From Bryobacterales bacterium (GTDB lineage: Bacteria; Acidobacteriota; Terriglobia; Bryobacterales; Bryobacteraceae), in NCBI GenBank assembly GCA_003166865.1, contig PMUP01000023.1, positions 44,718-108,717 on the forward strand: a DNA stretch of 64,000 nucleotides, read 5' to 3'. Positions within the stretch are counted from its first letter, which is position 1. Each line of letters begins with the position of its first letter. Shown in pieces: positions 8,785 through 18,137 of this stretch. The notes beneath the pieces were generated by a model that made no database searches, was not told where the DNA came from, and saw only the letters and a list, made by a program, of their open reading frames with translations. Made by a program: the position numbers and the translations under genes.

Positions 8785-10542
8785 TTATGACGCCAGGGCG
8801 CCGAGCGTGGCGAATTCAGCCAATTCGCGCTGGATGCGTTGGCGTTCCCTCGGGACGGTGAAACGAAAGGCGGCGCCGGACCCGGACTCGGATTCCACCC
8901 AGATCCTTCCACCATGCCACTGCACGATTCGCTGGCAGATGGCGAGGCCGATGCCGGTACCGGGAACCTCCCTGCCATGGAGCCGCTTGAAGATTCCGAA
9001 AATCCGCTCGTGATACTCGGGCGAGATTCCGATGCCGTTGTCGCGGACGGTGAAGAGCCAGTCGTCGCCCGCGGCTTCCGCCGAGATCTGGATGCGTAGC
9101 GGCTGGGGACCACGATACTTGATAGCGTTGCCAATCAAATTCTGGAGCAGCAAGACCAACGAACGGTCGTCGATCCAAACATCGGGAAGCGGATCGCAGG
9201 TGATGGTGGCGCCGCTCTCCTGAATCGAGGCGGAGCGCGCGAACAATACTTCGGCCAGCGCACTTTCGGCGGAGTTGGGCTGGGTAGGAAAGGTCTTCGA
9301 AGCGCAGGTGGAAGAATACTGGAGCAGATCGCGGATCAGGGAACTCATTCGCTCCACTCCCTCGACGATGTGGGAGACGAACTCAGCCACATCCGGGCCG
9401 CCCTGATCGCGGTAACGGCTGACCAGCAACTGGGTGAAGCTGGCCACGGTGCGGAGCGGCTCCTGCAAGTCGTGACTGGCGACGTAAGCGAACTGGCGCA
9501 GCTCATCGTTGGATTGTAGGAGCACCTGGCGAGTAGCTTCCAGGCGTTTTCGTTCCTGCTCCGCCATGGTAAACAGCCGGGCGTTGTCAATGGCAATGCC
9601 GGCCTGCGAGGCCAGGCTGCTGGCGACGTTTTCGTCGCGATTGGAGAACGGTTCCCCGCCGCGGCGCCCGAAAAATAGAATGCCCACCAGAGCGCCAGGA
9701 CGCGACCTTACCGGCAGGGCGATCGAGTTCTCGAGCGAAAGCCTGCGGGCGACGGTCTTGATCCAGGCCTCGCTGGCAGCGGGCGGCTCTGCGTCGATGA
9801 GCGCATGCTCGCCGAGCAGGGCGCTGGTTTCAGCCAGCGGAAGGCCGGAGACGCAGCGCAACGCGAACTTTCGCGCGCCTTCGATCGCCGTGCCCGCGGG
9901 CGGGCCTTCCGAAAAGAAGACGCCAACGTCGGCGCCGCTGAGGTCCGTGCCGGCGTCCACGATCGCGGGCAGCAGGGCATCGAGATTGAGCTCGGCGGAG
10001 AGAATCCCGCCCACGTGATTCAACAGTTCAATCTGCGCCCGCGCGGCCCCTTCGCGAGCATACGCCTGTGTGCGATCGGCCTCGGCTTGCCGCATTTCCT
10101 GGATGTGGTGCTCCACCTCGTACTGCCGCTCGCGGGCGCGTAAAGCAGTGCGCACTACCGTGAGCAGCGTGATGGATCGGAGGGGACGCTGTAGCAAAGT
10201 AATGTTGCCCAGCGGCTGCATGAGCGCGAAGCGTTCTCGCGTTTTCCCGGCCCGCGCCTTACTGCCCGTCAGAATGATGAACGGAAAGTCGGACCAAGCC
10301 GGCTGAGCCTTCACCCAGTTGTGCAACAAGGGAATGTTTCCATCCAGAGCCTCGTCGGCGATAACGGCCGTTCCGGCGCCCGCGCTCAGCCTGGCGACCA
10401 GTTCGCCGGCACTGGAGCAAATCTCGGCGGTCAACTGCTCGCGCTCCATGACCGCGCAGGCCAGCTCTGTGTCGCGTCCGGCTGGCGCAAAAATCAAGAC
10501 CTGGGTGCTTACGCCACTCAAGGAACAGAACCCCCAGCCCAT
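8785..10542 (-). CDS. GAF-domain sensor histidine kinase with receiver-like N-terminus
   Basis: 585 residues. Residues about 10-125 resemble a receiver fold (VLIFAPAGRDTE, FPFIILTGSKA, ITLLQRPLRS) but the acidic pocket and phosphate-accepting Asp are not convincing, so this is probably a pseudo-receiver. A short coiled coil follows, then a GAF domain (about 165-320), a HisKA with VASHDLQEPLRT (phospho-His near 357) and an HATPase domain with intact N, G1 and G2 boxes (LIGNAIKYR, VRDNGIGIS, GTGIGLAICQR). The SHDLQEPLR box is typical of phytochrome-like kinases. It follows the response regulator at 10566-10976 by 23 bases. Confidence 0.88.
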   Translation of the reverse strand: MGWGFCSLSGVSTQVLIFAPAGRDTELACAVMEREQLTAEICSSAGELVARLSAGAGTAVIADEALDGNIPLLHNWVKAQPAWSDFPFIILTGSKARAGKTRERFALMQPLGNITLLQRPLRSITLLTVVRTALRARERQYEVEHHIQEMRQAEADRTQAYAREGAARAQIELLNHVGGILSAELNLDALLPAIVDAGTDLSGADVGVFFSEGPPAGTAIEGARKFALRCVSGLPLAETSALLGEHALIDAEPPAASEAWIKTVARRLSLENSIALPVRSRPGALVGILFFGRRGGEPFSNRDENVASSLASQAGIAIDNARLFTMAEQERKRLEATRQVLLQSNDELRQFAYVASHDLQEPLRTVASFTQLLVSRYRDQGGPDVAEFVSHIVEGVERMSSLIRDLLQYSSTCASKTFPTQPNSAESALAEVLFARSASIQESGATITCDPLPDVWIDDRSLVLLLQNLIGNAIKYRGPQPLRIQISAEAAGDDWLFTVRDNGIGISPEYHERIFGIFKRLHGREVPGTGIGLAICQRIVQWHGGRIWVESESGSGAAFRFTVPRERQRIQRELAEFATLGALAS

Positions 10543-10565
10543 AGACTCGGGGACCCTACAGACTG

Positions 10566-10976
10566 TTACAGGGAGGGGACTTTAGGGTCGACAAACTCGG
10601 GGATCCATCGCTCCACGATTCCCCGGACCGCATCCGCATAGGGCTCAAAGCCAATGGGCTTCTGAACGTATTCTCGCGCGCCCAGGGCCAGGGCTCGCTG
10701 GACCTCCGCTTGGTTCTGCGTGGAGCTGAAGATCACAATGGGGATATTCTTCCGCCGGTATTGCTGCAAGACGGCCTGACCGTCCACGCGAGGCATGTTC
10801 AAATCCAGAATGATCAACTGTGGCTGGAAGTCCGCCGAGTTCAGCATCGCCAGCGCCTGCTCGCCGTCGTTGGCGACTAGAATGTGGGGGGGAGAAGGAA
10901 CCTGCGATAGAGCAACGCGGATTAGCAGCACATCGGCCGGATTATCTTCGACAAGAAATACCGCAGCTCTTTGCAT
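10566..10976 (-). CDS. Single-domain response regulator, Rcp1-like
   Basis: 136 residues, just a receiver domain. Acidic pair in FLVEDNPADVLLI, phosphorylation site Asp58 in LIILDLNMPRVDG, conserved Ser in IVIFSSTQN and Lys in REYVQKPIGF. The VEDNPAD start and extended alpha-4 region match the Rcp/phytochrome-partner type. I start at the ATG at 10976; the frame is open further upstream but that part looks non-coding. No output domain, so it probably signals by protein contact, most likely with the kinase encoded just downstream in the same operon. Confidence 0.88.
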   Translation of the reverse strand: MQRAAVFLVEDNPADVLLIRVALSQVPSPPHILVANDGEQALAMLNSADFQPQLIILDLNMPRVDGQAVLQQYRRKNIPIVIFSSTQNQAEVQRALALGAREYVQKPIGFEPYADAVRGIVERWIPEFVDPKVPSL

Positions 10977-11058
10977 CGCGTGGCTCGCAATCCATTTATA
11001 AGATTCGCCCAGAGCCGGTTCGTTACATCGATTCGTTACATTAGGACCAGGGGCCGGC

Positions 11059-11517
11059 TTACGCGCAGGCGGAAGTGCTGACGCGCGCGCCAGATTCTTC
11101 CAGGAAGACCTGGAAGCCAAATTGAGCGATGCGTTCGCCTTTTCCCCAACGACTCATGTTCCATTGAACGCGCAGAGAGCGGATGTCGGGGCGTTGGGCC
11201 AAATTCAGCAGGGCGGAATAGACTCCGCAATATTGCCGTTGTCTCAGGGTGATGAGAGGCTTGGTTCCCCACTCGACCTGGTCTGGTGAGCCCCAGACGG
11301 AGACGGTGAGGCCGGTGCGTTCCACCACCGCGTTAACGCCTAGTGTAATGACGAGGAGCTTGCCGCTATAGTCATCGAGGCCTACGGCCGGACCGACGCC
11401 GTCTATTCGCCGGACCGAATCGGGAAGCAGACATTTCGGCTCACAACTGCATTTGGACCGCTTCCGGCCGGAGCCGATCTCGTCACCGATCATTTCAGGA
11501 ACAACTTCAGCTTGCAT
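11059..11517 (-). CDS. Conserved hypothetical protein
   Basis: 152 residues, soluble, no signal peptide. A short Cys-containing segment (KCSCEPKCLLP) precedes a region with regular beta-strand periodicity: KLLVITLGVNAVVERTGLTV, SVWGSPDQVEW, SLRVQWNMSRWGKGER. It reads like a small beta-sandwich. From memory similar proteins occur in other acidobacteria, but I cannot name a family or function. A GGAG lies about nine bases before the ATG at 11517. It lies between the Rcp-type regulator and a doubtful ORF on the same strand. Confidence 0.6.
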   Translation of the reverse strand: MQAEVVPEMIGDEIGSGRKRSKCSCEPKCLLPDSVRRIDGVGPAVGLDDYSGKLLVITLGVNAVVERTGLTVSVWGSPDQVEWGTKPLITLRQRQYCGVYSALLNLAQRPDIRSLRVQWNMSRWGKGERIAQFGFQVFLEESGARVSTSACA

Positions 11518-11537
11518 TCGACCTAGCTCCTGTAACC

Positions 11538-11843
11538 TTACTTAACGGCACTAACTCGCCAGATGTTTAGCGTCGTCATGAACTTTTTCAGGGCCGTTTC
11601 GCGGCGCCTCGCTTTTTCCAGCACTTTTTGCACCAACTCCGGTGGATCCCGGTTTCCATGTTCATAGCGCGCAAGTATCACATTCCATTTACGATTTCGG
11701 TCCGAATCACTGCCTAAGGTTTGCGGACCCACGCAAGTGCTTTGAGTAAACTTGCAACATGCCGGATAGAAAATGCCGGGTGTCCCGCAGTCCCGTTCTA
11801 GGGGCCCCGCACCCTTTGCGCTTTTTGGGGTCGGGAATCTCAT
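11538..11843 (-). CDS. Doubtful small ORF
   Basis: 101 residues with no recognisable family. The C-terminal half is basic and helical (VQKVLEKARRRETALKKFMT) and could be the end of a decayed gene. No good ribosome binding site precedes the ATG at 11843 and the surrounding 11.5-11.95 kb is less GC-rich than its neighbours. It may be a remnant or not a gene at all. Confidence 0.25.
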   Translation of the reverse strand: MRFPTPKSAKGAGPLERDCGTPGIFYPACCKFTQSTCVGPQTLGSDSDRNRKWNVILARYEHGNRDPPELVQKVLEKARRRETALKKFMTTLNIWRVSAVK

Positions 11844-11959
11844 GGCGGAAGAAATTGGTTCCCCAAAGATATGTTCAGAGTAGTAACATCATCTAATCAG
11901 CAGCTAGTCAAAAGGATGGGCCGGCTGGCACGCCCTACCTTGATCGGAGGATCTGGACC

Positions 11960-13222
11960 ATGGGACTTCTTCCTCGCTTCGCGGACGAGTGGGTGCTGAA
12001 GCGGATTCTCAAGGCCACAGGCCAGGCGCCGATTCGTTTAGCGGTCAGGGGCGGGGCGGATGTGTCGCCGGCTGGGGTTTCTCCAGTAGCCACGGTGGTG
12101 CTCGAAGATCGCGACACGCTGGCGGGCCTGCTGTGTGACCCGGAAGTTAGTTTTGGCGACGCCTACATGGACGGCAAGATCGAGGTGCAGGGCGATTTTG
12201 TCCGGCTCCTGGAAGAGTTGTATCGGGCGATGGAGAATGCGCCGGGCGCCCGCAAATGGTATTCGCGGCTGGCGTCGAAGTGGCTGGACCTTTGGCAGGA
12301 CAATTCGCCGAGCGGGTCGCGCAAAAACATCCACAGCCACTACGATCTGGGCAACGATTTCTACAAGCTGTGGCTGGATGATCAGCTACTCTACACATGC
12401 GCCTACTTCCCGGCGCCTTCATCGACTTTGGAACACGCGCAGATCGCTAAGATGGACCACGTGTGCCGCAAGTTGCGGCTGCAACCCGGCGAGACGGTGG
12501 TGGAAGCGGGGTGCGGCTGGGGCGCGCTGGCGCTGCACATGGCGCGGGAGTACGGCGTGTCGGTGAAAGCGTTCAATGTGTCGCGCGAGCAGATTGCATT
12601 GGCGCGCGAGCGAGCCGCAGCGGAGGGGCTAAACGACCGCGTCGAGTTCATCCAAGACGACTACCGTGCGATCTCGGGAAAATTCGACGTCTTTGTCTCG
12701 GTGGGCATGCTGGAGCACGTCGGCTTGGATCACTACCGGGAATTTTCCGAGATCATCCACCGCAGTATCGGTGACCACGGACGTGGGCTGCTGCATTTCA
12801 TCGGCCGGAACTGTCCAGCGACGTACAGCCGCTGGATGCGCAAGCAGATTTTCCCAGGGGCGCACATCCCATCGCTGCCGGCGGCGCTGAAGATTCTGGA
12901 GCCGAAGGATTACGCGGTGGTGGATGTCGAGAATCTGCGGATGCACTACGCCAAGACGCTGGAGCATTGGCTGGAGCGCTTCGAACGATCCAAGCAGCAG
13001 GTGACGGCGATGTACGATTCTCGCTTCGTCCGCGCGTGGCGCTTGTACCTGGCCGGATCGCTGGCGGCGTTTCGTGTCGGCGATTTGCAGTTGTTCCAGA
13101 TAGTGTTCACCGGTTCCGAGCGCGAGCCGATTTTCTGGACGCGCGATCCGCTGTATACCGATACCAAGCCGGTGGTAGAGAAGGTCCGCGAGAAAGTCAA
13201 ATGGACGCATGCGATGTCCTGA
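11960..13222 (+). CDS. Cyclopropane-fatty-acyl-phospholipid synthase family methyltransferase
   Basis: 420 residues with the CFA synthase pattern: N-terminal lipid-binding part, then SHYDLGNDFYKLWLD, TCAYFP, and the SAM-binding VVEAGCGWGALALHMA. Later blocks (VSVGMLEHVG, HFIGRN, FPGAHIPSL) also fit. The enzyme transfers a methylene from S-adenosylmethionine onto unsaturated acyl chains of membrane phospholipids, giving cyclopropane or methyl-branched lipids. A CGGAGG lies about seven bases before the ATG. The last 22 bases overlap the next gene, so both are translated from one message. Confidence 0.92.
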   Translation: MGLLPRFADEWVLKRILKATGQAPIRLAVRGGADVSPAGVSPVATVVLEDRDTLAGLLCDPEVSFGDAYMDGKIEVQGDFVRLLEELYRAMENAPGARKWYSRLASKWLDLWQDNSPSGSRKNIHSHYDLGNDFYKLWLDDQLLYTCAYFPAPSSTLEHAQIAKMDHVCRKLRLQPGETVVEAGCGWGALALHMAREYGVSVKAFNVSREQIALARERAAAEGLNDRVEFIQDDYRAISGKFDVFVSVGMLEHVGLDHYREFSEIIHRSIGDHGRGLLHFIGRNCPATYSRWMRKQIFPGAHIPSLPAALKILEPKDYAVVDVENLRMHYAKTLEHWLERFERSKQQVTAMYDSRFVRAWRLYLAGSLAAFRVGDLQLFQIVFTGSEREPIFWTRDPLYTDTKPVVEKVREKVKWTHAMS

Positions 13223-14334
13223 TCGTGGGCGGCGGACCGGCCGGCTCCGCGTGCGCGTGGGGCCTCGGAAACTCCGGGCTCGACGTTCGGATCCTCGACA
13301 AACAGAGATTTCCGCGCGATAAGGTCTGCGGCGGCTGGATCACGCCCGCGGTTTTGAACGAGCTGGGAATTGACCCCGCCGAATACGCGCGCGGAAGGCT
13401 GTTGCAGCCCATCACCGGGTTTCGCACGGGCTCGATCGCTCACAAAGACGCCGGCGGACCGGCCATCGAGACGGATTACAACCGGACGGTGAGCTATGGG
13501 ATTCGCCGCCGCGAGTTCGACGAATATCTCTTGCGGCGATCGGGCGCGCGATTGCTGGAAGGAGTGACGCTCGCGAGCTTGCAGCGCGCCGACGGCGGTT
13601 GGATCGTCAACGAGCAGATCAGGACACGCCTGGTGGTGGGAGCGGGCGGGCACTTTTGCCCGGTGGCTAAATTGACGCGCGCCAAACGAGCGCGTGAAAA
13701 CGCGGTGGTGGCTCAGGAGGCCGAGTTCGAGATGGACGAGCGGCAACGCGCGGGATGCCGCATTCGTCCGGAGATTCCCGAGCTTTACTTTTGCGCCGAC
13801 ATCAAGGGCTACGGCTGGTGTTTTCGCAAACAGAATTTCCTGAACATCGGGCTGGGAAGAATGGATCAGCACCGGCTTTCGGAACACGTGGCGGCGTTCG
13901 TGCGCTTTTTGCAAGCCGCCGGGCGGATCACCTTCGATGTTCCCGCGGCGCTGCTCGGCCACGCGTATCTTTTGTATGGGGTGTCGGAGCGCCAGCCGGT
14001 GGATGACGGAATGTTATTGATCGGGGACGCGGCTGGCCTGGCGTACAAGCAGAGTGGCGAGGGGATCCGGCCGGCCATCGAATCGGGGCTGCTGGCCGCG
14101 CAGGCCATCCTGGCGGCGGAAGGGAACTACTCGGGCGCGGCGCTCCAGCGATACGAAGCGCTGTTGCAGAAGCGGTTCGGAACGTCCGGGCAGGATTGGG
14201 CGTCCAAGGCTGGACAACTTCTGCCGTCCGCCTGGATGGGGGCGGTGGGCCGGCGGTTGCTGGGCGCGCGCTGGTTCGTACGCGATGTGGTGATCGATCG
14301 CTGGTTTCTGCACGCCAACGAGCCCAGTCTATAA
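13201..14334 (+). CDS. FAD-dependent oxidoreductase, geranylgeranyl reductase family
   Basis: 377 residues. N-terminal FAD-binding fold with LIVGGGPAGSACAWGL, then KVCGGWITP, and the second FAD motif LLIGDAAGLAYKQSGEGI. The family reduces isoprenoid chains or oxidises/reduces other hydrophobic substrates. I take the ATG at 13201, which overlaps the CFA synthase stop; the open frame further upstream lies wholly inside that gene. Its coupling to a lipid methyltransferase suggests a role in membrane-lipid modification, for example reducing or saturating a chain. That link is inference. Confidence 0.88.
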   Translation: MDACDVLIVGGGPAGSACAWGLGNSGLDVRILDKQRFPRDKVCGGWITPAVLNELGIDPAEYARGRLLQPITGFRTGSIAHKDAGGPAIETDYNRTVSYGIRRREFDEYLLRRSGARLLEGVTLASLQRADGGWIVNEQIRTRLVVGAGGHFCPVAKLTRAKRARENAVVAQEAEFEMDERQRAGCRIRPEIPELYFCADIKGYGWCFRKQNFLNIGLGRMDQHRLSEHVAAFVRFLQAAGRITFDVPAALLGHAYLLYGVSERQPVDDGMLLIGDAAGLAYKQSGEGIRPAIESGLLAAQAILAAEGNYSGAALQRYEALLQKRFGTSGQDWASKAGQLLPSAWMGAVGRRLLGARWFVRDVVIDRWFLHANEPSL

Positions 14335-14796
14335 ACCCGCGCCGGAGGGGCTTGCGCGTTCAGCATCCTGGATGAGCCGGCGGGCGTGGGCGGCTTGATC
14401 GCGGGCGACGCGGACCTCAAAGGCCAGGTTGGGCAACACTGAATCGCCAACCAACACGGCCGCGATGCCGTTTGAGTCCAAGAAGTTTTTCATGCCCGTG
14501 GCTTCCATTTCAGTCGCGGCGCTGGCTATGGTTTCGAGGTCGAGTTCGGATGAGGGATCCACTTCTTCGACTTCGTCAGGCAGCGGATTTTCGGCGATCA
14601 GCTTCTCGGCGCGGGCGGCCTTGGCGGCGGGAACGCGCACTTCGAAAACGCCTTCGGGCACTCCCGGCGCGGAGTCGTCCCATAGCACGGCGTCCATCCC
14701 GGCATCCTGGAGCAGGCCGAGAATCTCTTCGCAATCCTGCTTGGCGCTCGCGTCCATGGAACGATACACCGTAACCAATTTCGATTCGTTGCTCAC
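14329..14796 (-). CDS. DUF2007-like protein with two repeats
   Basis: 155 residues built of two similar halves (about 5-70 and 80-145), each with the pattern of a small alpha-beta fold: an acidic helix, LLQDAGMDAVLWDDSA / FLDSNGIAAVLVGDSV, then FEVRVP / FEVRVA and a helix ending in an Arg-Ala-Arg run. This matches the DUF2007 'putative signal transducing' fold. It is cytosolic with unknown ligand. Its 3' end overlaps the oxidoreductase gene by six bases, convergently. Confidence 0.75.
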   Translation of the reverse strand: MSNESKLVTVYRSMDASAKQDCEEILGLLQDAGMDAVLWDDSAPGVPEGVFEVRVPAAKAARAEKLIAENPLPDEVEEVDPSSELDLETIASAATEMEATGMKNFLDSNGIAAVLVGDSVLPNLAFEVRVARDQAAHARRLIQDAERASPSGAGL

Positions 14797-14854
14797 GATT
14801 TGATTCTAGAGGATTGAGCCGGGCGAGGGCGGTAGAATAAGAACTGGAGGCTAT

Positions 14855-15142
14855 ATGGCGGATCAAGATTACGGCAACAGGGCGGTATGGTTCATGGCGG
14901 GGATTGCGATCGGGGCGACGGTGGCGTTGCTCTACGCGCCAGCCACGGGCGAGCACACGCGGCGGCAGCTCGCCAGAAGAGCGCAGAAGGGCCGGGATGT
15001 GCTGGCCGACTCCGGGGGCGACTTGCTGGATCGCGGGCGCGAGATGTACGAGCGTGGGCGGAAGCTGGCCGATGAAGCCGCCGACATGTTCGAGCGCGGC
15101 CGGAAAATCGTGGAGAGCACCGCGTCCAATCTGAAGGGATAA
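14855..15142 (+). CDS. YtxH domain-containing protein
   Basis: 95 residues. A single N-terminal hydrophobic helix (AVWFMAGIAIGATVALLYAP) is followed by TGEHTRRQL and a long charged amphipathic helix with repeated RG(R/G)K segments. This is the YtxH layout, linked to envelope and general stress in other bacteria; the exact role is unknown. A GGAGG precedes the ATG by five bases. It is eight bases ahead of the dehydrogenase gene, so they are probably co-transcribed. Confidence 0.8.
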   Translation: MADQDYGNRAVWFMAGIAIGATVALLYAPATGEHTRRQLARRAQKGRDVLADSGGDLLDRGREMYERGRKLADEAADMFERGRKIVESTASNLKG

Positions 15143-15150
15143 ATAGAATC

Positions 15151-16731
15151 ATGAGCAGCACAATGGCCGAGGCGGTGAAGGCGCCGCAGACGTTTGCAAA
15201 CGAGCCGGTGGCCGATTTCTCGAAATTGGTGAATCGCGAGGCGATCGAGCGGGCGTTGCTCCGAGTGCGCGCGGAGTTTGGACGCGAATACGAGCTGCTG
15301 ATCGCCGGACGCCGTGAGAAGACGCCTGACAAGCTGAAGTCGCTGAATCCGTCGCGGCCGACCGAGGTGGTAGGCGTTCACAGCAAGGCGACCGCGGAAC
15401 TCGCAAAGGAAGCGGTGGAGGCGGCTCACGCGTATTTTCCGGAGTGGGGCGCCGTGCCCGCGGAGACCCGGGCGCGGATTCTGCTGCGAGCCGCCGAATT
15501 ATTTCGCGAGCGGAAGTTCGAATTCGACGCGTGGCTGGTCTATGAGTCTGGCAAGACCTGGCCGGAAGCGGACGCCGATGTTTCCGAGGCGATCGATTTC
15601 TGCGAATACTACGCGCGGCAGATGCTGCGTCTCGCCAAGCCGGATCCGCTGGTGCAGTTGCCGGGCGAGAAGGACGAACTGTTCTACCTGCCGCTGGGCG
15701 TGGGCGTGATTGTGCCGCCCTGGAATTTTCCGCTGGCCATCATGGTGGGGATGACCACGGCCGCGCTGGTGTCGGGGAACACGGTAGTGATCAAGCCTTC
15801 GAGCGACACGCCGACCATTGCCGCGAAATTCGCCGAAGTTCTGCTGGACGCGGGCTTTCCGGCGCGATCGTTCTCGATGCTGGTGGGCAGCGGCGCGGTG
15901 GTGGGCGATGTGCTGGTGGAGCATCCCCTGACGCGGTTCATCGCGTTCACGGGATCGAAAGAGGTTGGGCTGCGCATCAACGAATTGGCCGCGAAGCCGC
16001 GCAAGGGACAGAAGTGGATTAAGCGCGTGCTGGCCGAGATGGGCGGCAAGGACGCGATCGTGGTGGATCGGGAGACGGACGTCGATACCGCGGTAAAGGG
16101 TGTGATGTGGTCGGCATTCGGGTTCCAGGGTCAAAAATGCTCGGCATGTTCGCGCGCGATTGTGGACGCGGCCATCTACGACGAGTTCGTCGAGAAGCTG
16201 AAGACCGAAGTCGCGGGGTTAAAAGTCGGGCCGGCGGATGAGCCCGGAAATTACATGGGCCCGGTGATCAACGAAGGCGCGATGCGGTCGATTTTGGATT
16301 ATGTGGAGGTCGGCAAGAAGGAAGGCCGGCTGATTTCTGGAGGCGGCAAAGCGCCGGGCGATGGGTACTTTGTGCAGCCGACGGTGATCGCGGATGTGGA
16401 TTCCAAGTCGCGCATCTTTCAGGAAGAGATTTTCGGGCCGGTGCTGGCGGTGGCGAAGGCGCGCGATTTCGAGCACGCGCTCGAACTGGCAAACGATTCC
16501 GAATATGGGCTGACGGGCGCCGTCTACACCAATAATCACGAGAAGATTCGCAAGGCGCGCGAGCAGTTCTTCGTCGGGAACCTGTACATCAATCGCAAGT
16601 GCACCGGAGCGATGGTGGGGGCGCATCCGTTTGGCGGGTTCAACATGTCCGGCACGGATTCCAAGGCGGGCGGGCCGGACTATTTGCTCCAGTTCCTGCA
16701 AGCCAAGGTGATCGGCGAGAAGATTTCGTGA
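15151..16731 (+). CDS. pruA: L-glutamate gamma-semialdehyde (delta-1-pyrroline-5-carboxylate) dehydrogenase
   Basis: 526 residues of the RocA-like, stand-alone P5C dehydrogenase type. Visible motifs: PWNFPLAIMVGMTTAALVSG, cofactor region VIKPSSDTP, FTGSKEVGLRI, general-base Glu in LAEMGGKDAIV, and nucleophile Cys in GFQGQKCSACSR. It oxidises glutamate semialdehyde to glutamate with NAD, the second step of proline breakdown; no proline dehydrogenase gene is in this window. The ATG at 15151 or the one at 15163 could be the start. A terminator-like hairpin follows at 16828. Confidence 0.92.
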   Translation: MSSTMAEAVKAPQTFANEPVADFSKLVNREAIERALLRVRAEFGREYELLIAGRREKTPDKLKSLNPSRPTEVVGVHSKATAELAKEAVEAAHAYFPEWGAVPAETRARILLRAAELFRERKFEFDAWLVYESGKTWPEADADVSEAIDFCEYYARQMLRLAKPDPLVQLPGEKDELFYLPLGVGVIVPPWNFPLAIMVGMTTAALVSGNTVVIKPSSDTPTIAAKFAEVLLDAGFPARSFSMLVGSGAVVGDVLVEHPLTRFIAFTGSKEVGLRINELAAKPRKGQKWIKRVLAEMGGKDAIVVDRETDVDTAVKGVMWSAFGFQGQKCSACSRAIVDAAIYDEFVEKLKTEVAGLKVGPADEPGNYMGPVINEGAMRSILDYVEVGKKEGRLISGGGKAPGDGYFVQPTVIADVDSKSRIFQEEIFGPVLAVAKARDFEHALELANDSEYGLTGAVYTNNHEKIRKAREQFFVGNLYINRKCTGAMVGAHPFGGFNMSGTDSKAGGPDYLLQFLQAKVIGEKIS

Positions 16732-16827
16732 TAACATCGGCCAGGTAAGGGTTCGGCGGCGATGGAACCCCGATCAGAAGGGGACCAAGAAGTCACAACT
16801 CCAGGGTCGATTCCGAACGACGCGGCG

Positions 16828-16856
16828 AAGGGCGCAGGAGCAATCGGCGCCCTTTT
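16828..16856 (+). terminator. Rho-independent terminator candidate after the dehydrogenase gene
   Basis: A perfect 8-bp stem AAGGGCGC / GCGCCCTT with an 11-base loop, then a short T-run. It lies about 100 bases past the pruA stop and just before the convergent 16876-17262 gene, so it may serve both strands. Confidence 0.6.
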
Positions 16857-16875
16857 CCATTGGCGGCGCGCTAGC

Positions 16876-17262
16876 TCACGCGCGCGGTTCAGTAACGGGC
16901 TCGAGCGGGTTCGGGTAGGCGTCGGGATCGCGCTGTTCGTCACCGTGGAGGCACTGGAAATCTTTTTCAATCAGGATGGACAGGTGCTTGCCGGATTCGA
17001 GCGGCTGATCGGCGGAGATGCCGACGCGGTCCGTGGTGAACCATTCCATTCCCACGGCGGCTGGGACCTGAATCTTGAGCCAGCCGTTCTGGAACGAGGC
17101 GCGGGGCGCGGGGATGCTCGATGACGACTCGAGCGTGTAAGCGAAATTAGCGCCGGGCGCGAACTGGACGCTGTCTTCGACGAAACCGGTCTTGCTGAAC
17201 TGCGACACTTCGGATTGGCTCAGACGCAACCGCAGCGAGTTTCCATGGATGCGGAGTTTCAT
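16876..17262 (-). CDS. Small conserved protein coupled to FdhD (DUF7009-like)
   Basis: 128 residues, no signal peptide. Beta-rich N-terminus ([19 protein letters not shown]), a middle with FAYTLES and [13 protein letters not shown], and a short acidic tail with [14 protein letters not shown]. The ATG overlaps the fdhD stop by four bases, so it is translationally coupled. Its repeated pairing with fdhD in other genomes, from memory, suggests a role near molybdenum-enzyme maturation, but no function is proven. Confidence 0.7.
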   Translation of the reverse strand: MKLRIHGNSLRLRLSQSEVSQFSKTGFVEDSVQFAPGANFAYTLESSSSIPAPRASFQNGWLKIQVPAAVGMEWFTTDRVGISADQPLESGKHLSILIEKDFQCLHGDEQRDPDAYPNPLEPVTEPRA

Positions 17263-18080
17263 TGGATTCTGGATGCTCCTGAATAGATATTAAAACGGCC
17301 ATCGCGAACGAAGCCAAGCAGGGTCATGTGGAAGCGCTGCGCGGTTTCCACCGCCAGGCTGGAGGGCGCGCCGACGGCAGCCAGGATCGGGATGCCGGCC
17401 ATCAGCGCTTTTTGAACCAGCTCGAAGCTGGCGCGGCCGCTGACCAGCAGCAGGTGGCCGCTGAGCGGTGTCCGGCCGGCTAGCATTTCCGCGCCAATCA
17501 GCTTGTCGACGGCGTTGTGGCGGCCGACGTCTTCGCGCAAGAGCTGGAGTTTTCCTTGAGGATCGAAGAGCGCCGCCGCGTGCAGGCCGCCAGTGCGTTC
17601 GAAGACCGGCTGTTCGCGCCGCAACGTTGTGGGGAGATGATGGATAACGGTGGTTTGGACCACCGGCGCGTTGCGCGGGAGCACCGGGCAGCCCTGCATC
17701 TGGATGGCTTCGATGGACGCTTTGCCGCAGACGCCGCAGCTCGAGCTGGTGTAGAAGTGGCGCTCCAGGCGATCGAGATCCACTTCGACGCCGGGATTCA
17801 GTTCCACCGTCACCGAGTTGCCGAGTTGCCGCGGGTTTGCGACGGCCATCTTCGTCCAGAAGACATCGCGGATTTCGGCCCTGTCGTGGAGGATGCCTTC
17901 GGTGAACAGGAAGCCGGCGGCCAGCTCGAAGTCGTGGCCGGGGGTCCGCATGGTGATGGAGACGGGCTTTTGGCCGAGGCGGATTTCGAGCGGTTCTTCG
18001 ACGGCCAGCAGGTCCTGAACGGGCGCCGAGGAGTCGCCGTCGACTTTCTGGACGGGTACTGTGAGGATGGGCCGGTTCAC
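17259..18080 (-). CDS. fdhD: Formate dehydrogenase accessory sulfurtransferase FdhD
   Basis: 273 residues. The key CxxC (Cys115, Cys118, in SSSCGVCGK) passes sulfur to the molybdenum cofactor of formate dehydrogenase. Other FdhD blocks: [32 protein letters not shown] and [20 protein letters not shown]. The start is a GTG at 18080 after a weak ribosome site. No formate dehydrogenase gene lies in the window, so the client enzyme is elsewhere. It may be read from the same message as the upstream NarL-type regulator (see hairpin at 18093). Confidence 0.95.
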   Translation of the reverse strand: MNRPILTVPVQKVDGDSSAPVQDLLAVEEPLEIRLGQKPVSITMRTPGHDFELAAGFLFTEGILHDRAEIRDVFWTKMAVANPRQLGNSVTVELNPGVEVDLDRLERHFYTSSSCGVCGKASIEAIQMQGCPVLPRNAPVVQTTVIHHLPTTLRREQPVFERTGGLHAAALFDPQGKLQLLREDVGRHNAVDKLIGAEMLAGRTPLSGHLLLVSGRASFELVQKALMAGIPILAAVGAPSSLAVETAQRFHMTLLGFVRDGRFNIYSGASRIQ

Positions 18081-18092
18081 ACCGGCTTTATG

Positions 18093-18137
18093 GTAACGCG
18101 CGCAGACGCGAGGACGCGCGAAGCCTCGCGGGGTTAC
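18093..18137. other. Strong hairpin between response regulator and fdhD
   Basis: Nested inverted repeats: GTAAC / GTTAC outside and CGCGAGG / CCTCGCG inside, loop of 10. The outer arm contains the stop codon of the response regulator. There is no T-run on the minus strand, so it is not a classical terminator; it could slow transcription or protect the 3' end of the regulator message. Confidence 0.45.

Noticed and set aside
11926-11944. A TGGCAC followed by TTGA before the cyclopropane synthase
   Set aside because: The spacing is eight bases, not five, so it is not a sigma-54 promoter.
16770-16860. A GGCGATGG-containing stretch that recalls a fluoride riboswitch
   Set aside because: The conserved downstream bases and pairing of that class are missing, and it follows rather than precedes a gene on that strand. 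Only the terminator hairpin is kept.
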